From the NCBI GenBank assembly GCA_034509495.1, contig CM067503.1:49535783-49599782 (forward strand): a stretch of DNA of 64,000 nucleotides. The letters are read 5' to 3'. The DNA is from Acestrorhynchus altus (lineage: Eukaryota; Chordata; Actinopteri; Characiformes; Acestrorhynchidae). Below, one piece after another: positions 14,601 through 20,600 of this stretch (its first letter is position 1; every line of letters starts with the position of its first letter). The translations under genes were made by a program, and so were the position numbers. The notes under the pieces are model-generated. The model had not been told where the DNA came from. It did not search any database and was given only the letters and a program-made list of their open reading frames with translations.

Positions 14601-17600
14601 ATGGAATTAAATGCAATGAGTATTGTTTGTAAGCCATACCTGACTGGGAGCTGGGAGGGGTGGTTCCTGTAAACAAAAAAAGTGCAACAAAAATTGTAAT
14701 GCAATCTTATTGTAGTGCAATAAGAATATATATATATATATATATATATATGATTAAAATGTACCACGTCCACAATTTTCACACACTCATTTGTATATGC
14801 TAGACACAATTCATAACTAGCTCCCAACCACTGGTGGTGCTGGTTTTTAAAATGCACACAAACCAAATCAAACCAAACCAAATGCACACAAACCAAACAC
14901 AATTTGCACACAATTTATCACAACTCCAGAATCTTCTAAATGTTCTTTAGCAGTCAATCAGGACTGCCCTGTATTTAACTCCATCCTTCATCCCATCAGC
15001 TCTGACCAGCTTCCCTGTCCCTGCTGAAAAAAGCATCCCCAAAGCATCATGCTGCCACCACCATGTTTCACAGTGGATGGTGTGTTCAGGGTGATGTGTG
15101 GTGTTAGTTTTCCTTCACACATAGGGTTTTGCATTTAGCCCAAAATGTTCAACTTTGGTCTCATCTGACCAGAGAACCTTCTTCCACATGTTTGATGTGT
15201 CCCTACATGGCTTGTGGCAAACTTTCTTCTTGCCACTCTTCCATAAAGGCCATATTTGAGGACAACTATTAGTTGTTCAGTGCACAGATCATCCCACCTA
15301 AGCTGTGGATCTCTGTAGCTCCTCTTTAGCTCTGCCTGGGCTGTCAGTTAAGTGGACGCCTTGGTAGGTTTGCAGTTGTGCCGTACTCCTTCCATTTTCA
15401 GATGATGGATTGAATAGTGCTCTATGAGATGTGCATAGGATATTTTTCATAATCTAACTGAGCTTTACACTTCACTCCACAACTTTATTCCTGACCTGTG
15501 TGGTGTGTCCCTAGGTTTTTGTGAAGCTGTTTGATTACTAATGTTTATTCACAGAACAGCTGTAGTTCTAATAAGTTACACTAAGAATTAATTGCACACA
15601 GTTGGACTCTACAACAGAGTTGGAGTTCACAATAAAATACATTTAAATTTGTGGGTGAAAATTATAAAATGTGGGAACGTTCAAGATATAGCAATACTTT
15701 ATCAAGGCACTTTATTTTCCATCCTATACCTAGAGTTTGTTTCAAACAAATCTTAATATTCTGAATTCTGAACAAGCATTTCATCATTTTTCATATGTGT
15801 TACATTACATTCCAACCCTAGACAGAATACCCTCCATCAGAACTCAACAGTTAATAATATTTGGCATGTCTGGGTCTCTGCTGTCTGTTACATATTTTAG
15901 TCATTTCAATTGATTGCATTTTAAGCAAATAACAAGATGTGAAAGTGGCGTTATGCAAGAAGTGGAGAGACAATAAAGAAAAAATACTTGTGAAGGCTGA
16001 ATATGCCCCAACACATTTGCTCATATGATTCAGTCACATGAAGTTAATGTTAATTAATATCATTAGTGTTTTGTTTACATTTTGAAAGTTGTCATTTACC
16101 TGCGTAACAAGCAGTGATGTCTGTAAAGCAAGAAGAACAGAAGGAAACATGATTATTTTTTTAAACTAGATGCCTATTCTTCCAAAAATAAAAAAAAGTG
16201 TAACTAATACATTAAAGAAGAACACATGTCTATAAGACAGCAGCTGACTGGCTTCATTATTTTACATTAACAACTGAACGTGAACAATCCACTGCATGCC
16301 GTGAACTGGTCAGTTCGTTAGTCATTATTTTCTCAGATTCTTCCTGAATAGGGTCATGGCTAATCCAGAACCCACCTGTGTACCCCTCACAGTCCCACTC
16401 ACACCTTGAGGCAATTTAGGATGGTGCATGCACCTGGAGCTGTGTGACGCACACACACTACCTGCTGTGCCACCATGATGTCCAGCTATGAAACAAACAA
16501 GACAAAAGTGAGACCACGATCTACAATTTAAAATTGCTTCCTGCGCCCCCGTTTGGCCATACTATGGCACTGTTGGGAAATTGATGGCTACACCTGCACA
16601 TCATCAGGATATGCATCCATCCTCTTGGTTCTCTCTCTTTTGTTTGACTTTGTGCTCACTAGTTATTCCTAAATTTTTGTTTGTTTGTTTGTTTGTTTAT
16701 TTATTTGTTTGTTTATTTTCTTTCCCCTAGACGCTTTTGGGTAACCAGGAGTTTTCTCGTTATTTGTAACCTTGTGTCTGGTATCTTCTTTGATTTTGGT
16801 CTTTCAGCATGATGGCCACAGCATACACCGTTCAGCAGAGATTTGCTGTTAGTAAAATGGGGTGACAGGTGGTTTACTGGCCCAGATATCTCATTTAAAA
16901 TAACCAGTGTAAGCTCAAATATTTTTAATAAACAGCAATGTTACACTCATTACATACTTGTTAGTTCTGTCATTGGTTGGCAGAACTGTCCATCTGTTGG
17001 AAAACCACTGATGCATCCACAGGTGGTATTGGTGATGGCATCACAGTGCCCATATTTTAAACATTTGTCACATGGCCAGAAATACTGATTATCACACTTG
17101 CACTGGTATCCATTACTATTTAAACTGCACTCTGTGAAAGGAAATATCAAAGTTAATGTAACATGTAAACTGTATTAGTGGTAAAATGAGTCTTTAGCAA
17201 AGACATACTGTAAAATGTCATGATTTGATTTTAGGAACAGAACTCATACATTATACATGCTTATAATAGCCTCGGAAGCCTTTATTGTGAATATATTTAG
17301 TTTTAATAGATTTAAGGATAATCATTCTAAAATAATCTGCTGGAGTGCCATCAGTCCAGAGAATGCAGTTCCACTGCTCCAGAGTCCAGTACTGGGGAGA
17401 TTTATACCTCAAGTTGACAAACAGAATTGGGCATGGTGACCACGGGGCATTGTATAGAGATATTATACAAACTGTACAAAATCTGCTACTTAAATGGACA
17501 TTTAGGGCAGCTGTAAAAAAAACAAAAAACAAAACACAAAACAAAACTAAACAAGCTCACGACTTCAACCACCATCATTAATTCAAGCCTGCAGTCAACA

Positions 17601-20600
17601 TCTATTTTTAGACTAAAAAAACGCCATGACAGACTGACTAGATACAGCCCAAAGAACAACACCTATAGGATATCTGGTGCTCGGCGGGAAGGAATAAGAC
17701 CACTCACATACATCTTACCTGTTGTTATGTCCACCTTTGAGACTTGCATTACTTCATTAGCTGGATATGGGAAATTGATTGCATTTTCCACAAGACTTTT
17801 CAACAAATTTATCAGTGTGGCATCTGCGTTTGTGTCAATTTGAATCGTGAAGTCAATGACTGGCAGTTCTGTTAAAAACAACAAGGACCATGAAAATACA
17901 GTAAACATCAAGTGCTTGTAATTGCAGATGTAACTGCTCGTTCGCTTACCGCTGCTTGGAATGCATATCTGCCCACTTGGCTTGGCAGTGATACAGCCAC
18001 ATGCGCCAGCATAAATGTAATCACAGACTGGATATGTGAAACAGTTATTGTTCCCCCAAACATACTGATTTTGACAAACACACTGGAGTCCAGTTAGAGT
18101 CGGCTGGCACACTATCAGAGAAAAAACATCTTTAAAGACGGAACAACATTTAAGTCACAGTAACCTGCCTTTTATAATCTTTAGCAAAACATTGAAGACA
18201 AAACCCTCTAAAAAAATTGTTTACATAAGAGGAGAAACTTTAACTCACCTGCTGTAATGTTTATATTGGTGACGTTTGTGGAATTCTGTAGCTGTATTGG
18301 GACCATCAAGTCATTAATGTAGCGTTTGACATCATCTTTTGAAATAGACAGTGGTAATGTCAACTCTGCCACTGCAACATACTGTACTGGGTTGGCCCTG
18401 ACTGGGAAAGCAAAGGGACCTTAACTATGATCTCATTTCTGTAATGACACGAATAGACTATTAATTCATTAAATTCAATGTTGTAATACATTCTTTTTTA
18501 AAAACAATATATAGAAAATATATATTTTCTAGTGTTTCATTATGTTTGAGAGCTCTAAATAATTTAGTAATTCCTAAACCTGAAAAAGATTTAGAATAAA
18601 CTCTGCGGGAAAATACACTGTAAACCCTACGACAGAGCTGGGTCATTCTTTCATTGTTAGAGCAAATGAGATACAATTGTTTACAGGTAACCAAGAGTAA
18701 AATTATTTAAAAATGGTATAAAACCAACTAAAATATGAGAATAATTTCATGAACAGAAACTGGAAAAGAAACAACAAGGTAAGATCAGATTGATCTCAGT
18801 TAATGTATTTGATCATTTGAAATGGTTGGACTGGGCTGTAGAGTGGTTGTATTTTTAATTTCAGCATTGTGTGCAAATGCAAATACTGATGCTGTTAAAT
18901 GGAGGCCATACTTCGGGTCACACAGGGCATATTCGTGTTTTGTGATTTACTCACCATCTTCTCTTAACTGGTTCAGATCTTTTTTGTAGCGATTCTGTAG
19001 ATGACAAATGTGTGATAAAACATGATAAAACAGAATTTTTCATGTTTGGCATTCGGTGCTGGATCTTTACTCATACTGAGTGAAAGACTCTGAGCTGGTC
19101 ATTTTGGGTAGAAGGTTGAAACTGTGAGAGGTTCTGGTTCCCTGGAGTTCTGTCCTCTTTCTTTTATTAAGTAAGCTCATAGTTTTGCTCTCTTTATTCA
19201 TTTTGGGACGTTTCTTTTGTTAGTCTTTTCCAGAGAAGCTCTTGTTTATACACGCCACCATTTTCTGTTGATTAGTGGTGGGATTTTTTTGTTTTCGAGC
19301 CTGTTTTTAATGTTATTTCTAAATGTATGACTGTCCTGTGTGACCAAACATGAACATTAACACCTTTTCTGAGCTGCTCACATTGCTGTTACGTTAGGTT
19401 CCATATCTGTAGACAGAAACACATCAACAATCCAGGTCATATAATGAGGTTTTCACAAGAGGGACAAACTAAGCTGATCTATAGATAATTTGACAAATCA
19501 AAGGTTCGGTTGCCCTCAAGAATCTCTGCTACAACAACAAATCATGAACTGTGTATATGAGATGGAGATGCTTCAATCTTGGAGAAGCTGGAACCACAAA
19601 CGGTACATATGATTCATACATTCACTGGTTGGAACATGCAGCCATTGTCAGTGATGAGAGCTGGAAACTGCATTCACATTGTGTCCGTATGATTTACAAT
19701 GTTATATTGAACTGAAAAGGATTTAATACATCGACATTAAGTTTAGAGCTGAAGATTATTGGTTTTTAATTGACAAAACACTTTCTGAGGTTCTAAACAA
19801 AATAATATAATCATTAATCTTAATACTTTTCTAACAATCATACATCATACACGATCATACATATCATACATCATGAATAACTTTATGAAAACAATTGCAA
19901 ATGGAATTCTTTTACTAAAGAAGCTGTAAAAATGATTTTTTTTTTTTACCTCGACAGTGATGTCTGAATTATTAACTTCATTCCTGTCTTCCATAAGTAC
20001 GAACAGGATCAAGGTGACAGCAGCAAATATCAGCAAACATTTAAATTTTGGTACTGTAAAAAATAATGAATTAATAAATTCCAAAAATACAAATAAAACA
20101 TTTTGTTTTTATGTGTATTAACAAACTACTTCTATTTCAGTGCAAATGTTAAGCATTTTGTTTTCTGTATACTTTGTTTTACTGAACATTCACAAGTGGC
20201 TGAAAGAAAAATGATGCTTTGTCACATCAGTAGGAATGTGGTTCTCTACACACACATACCTGTGAATACCTGTCATGTCTTAACAAGGAAACATTCATGT
20301 TAGCCAAGTTGTGTTTGTCACATTTCAGTACAATACATTACGAACTTCGCTACCAGTCAAAGTTTCAGAACCCATCCTGGGAATTCTAAAGCTTTTGACT
20401 GGAAGTGTATATTAATAATGTATAACCCTGAACCCTTTTTACTGCTATGTTTTTTGTTTGTTTATTTGTTTGTTTTTTGCTTTTTAGGGGGAGGGGGGTA
20501 CACATCACTTCATGTTAATGGGCTCAGATACCATTGCAAGTAAACAAATACACACATGGACAAAATTGTTGGTACCCCTTGGTTAATAAAAGAAAAACCC

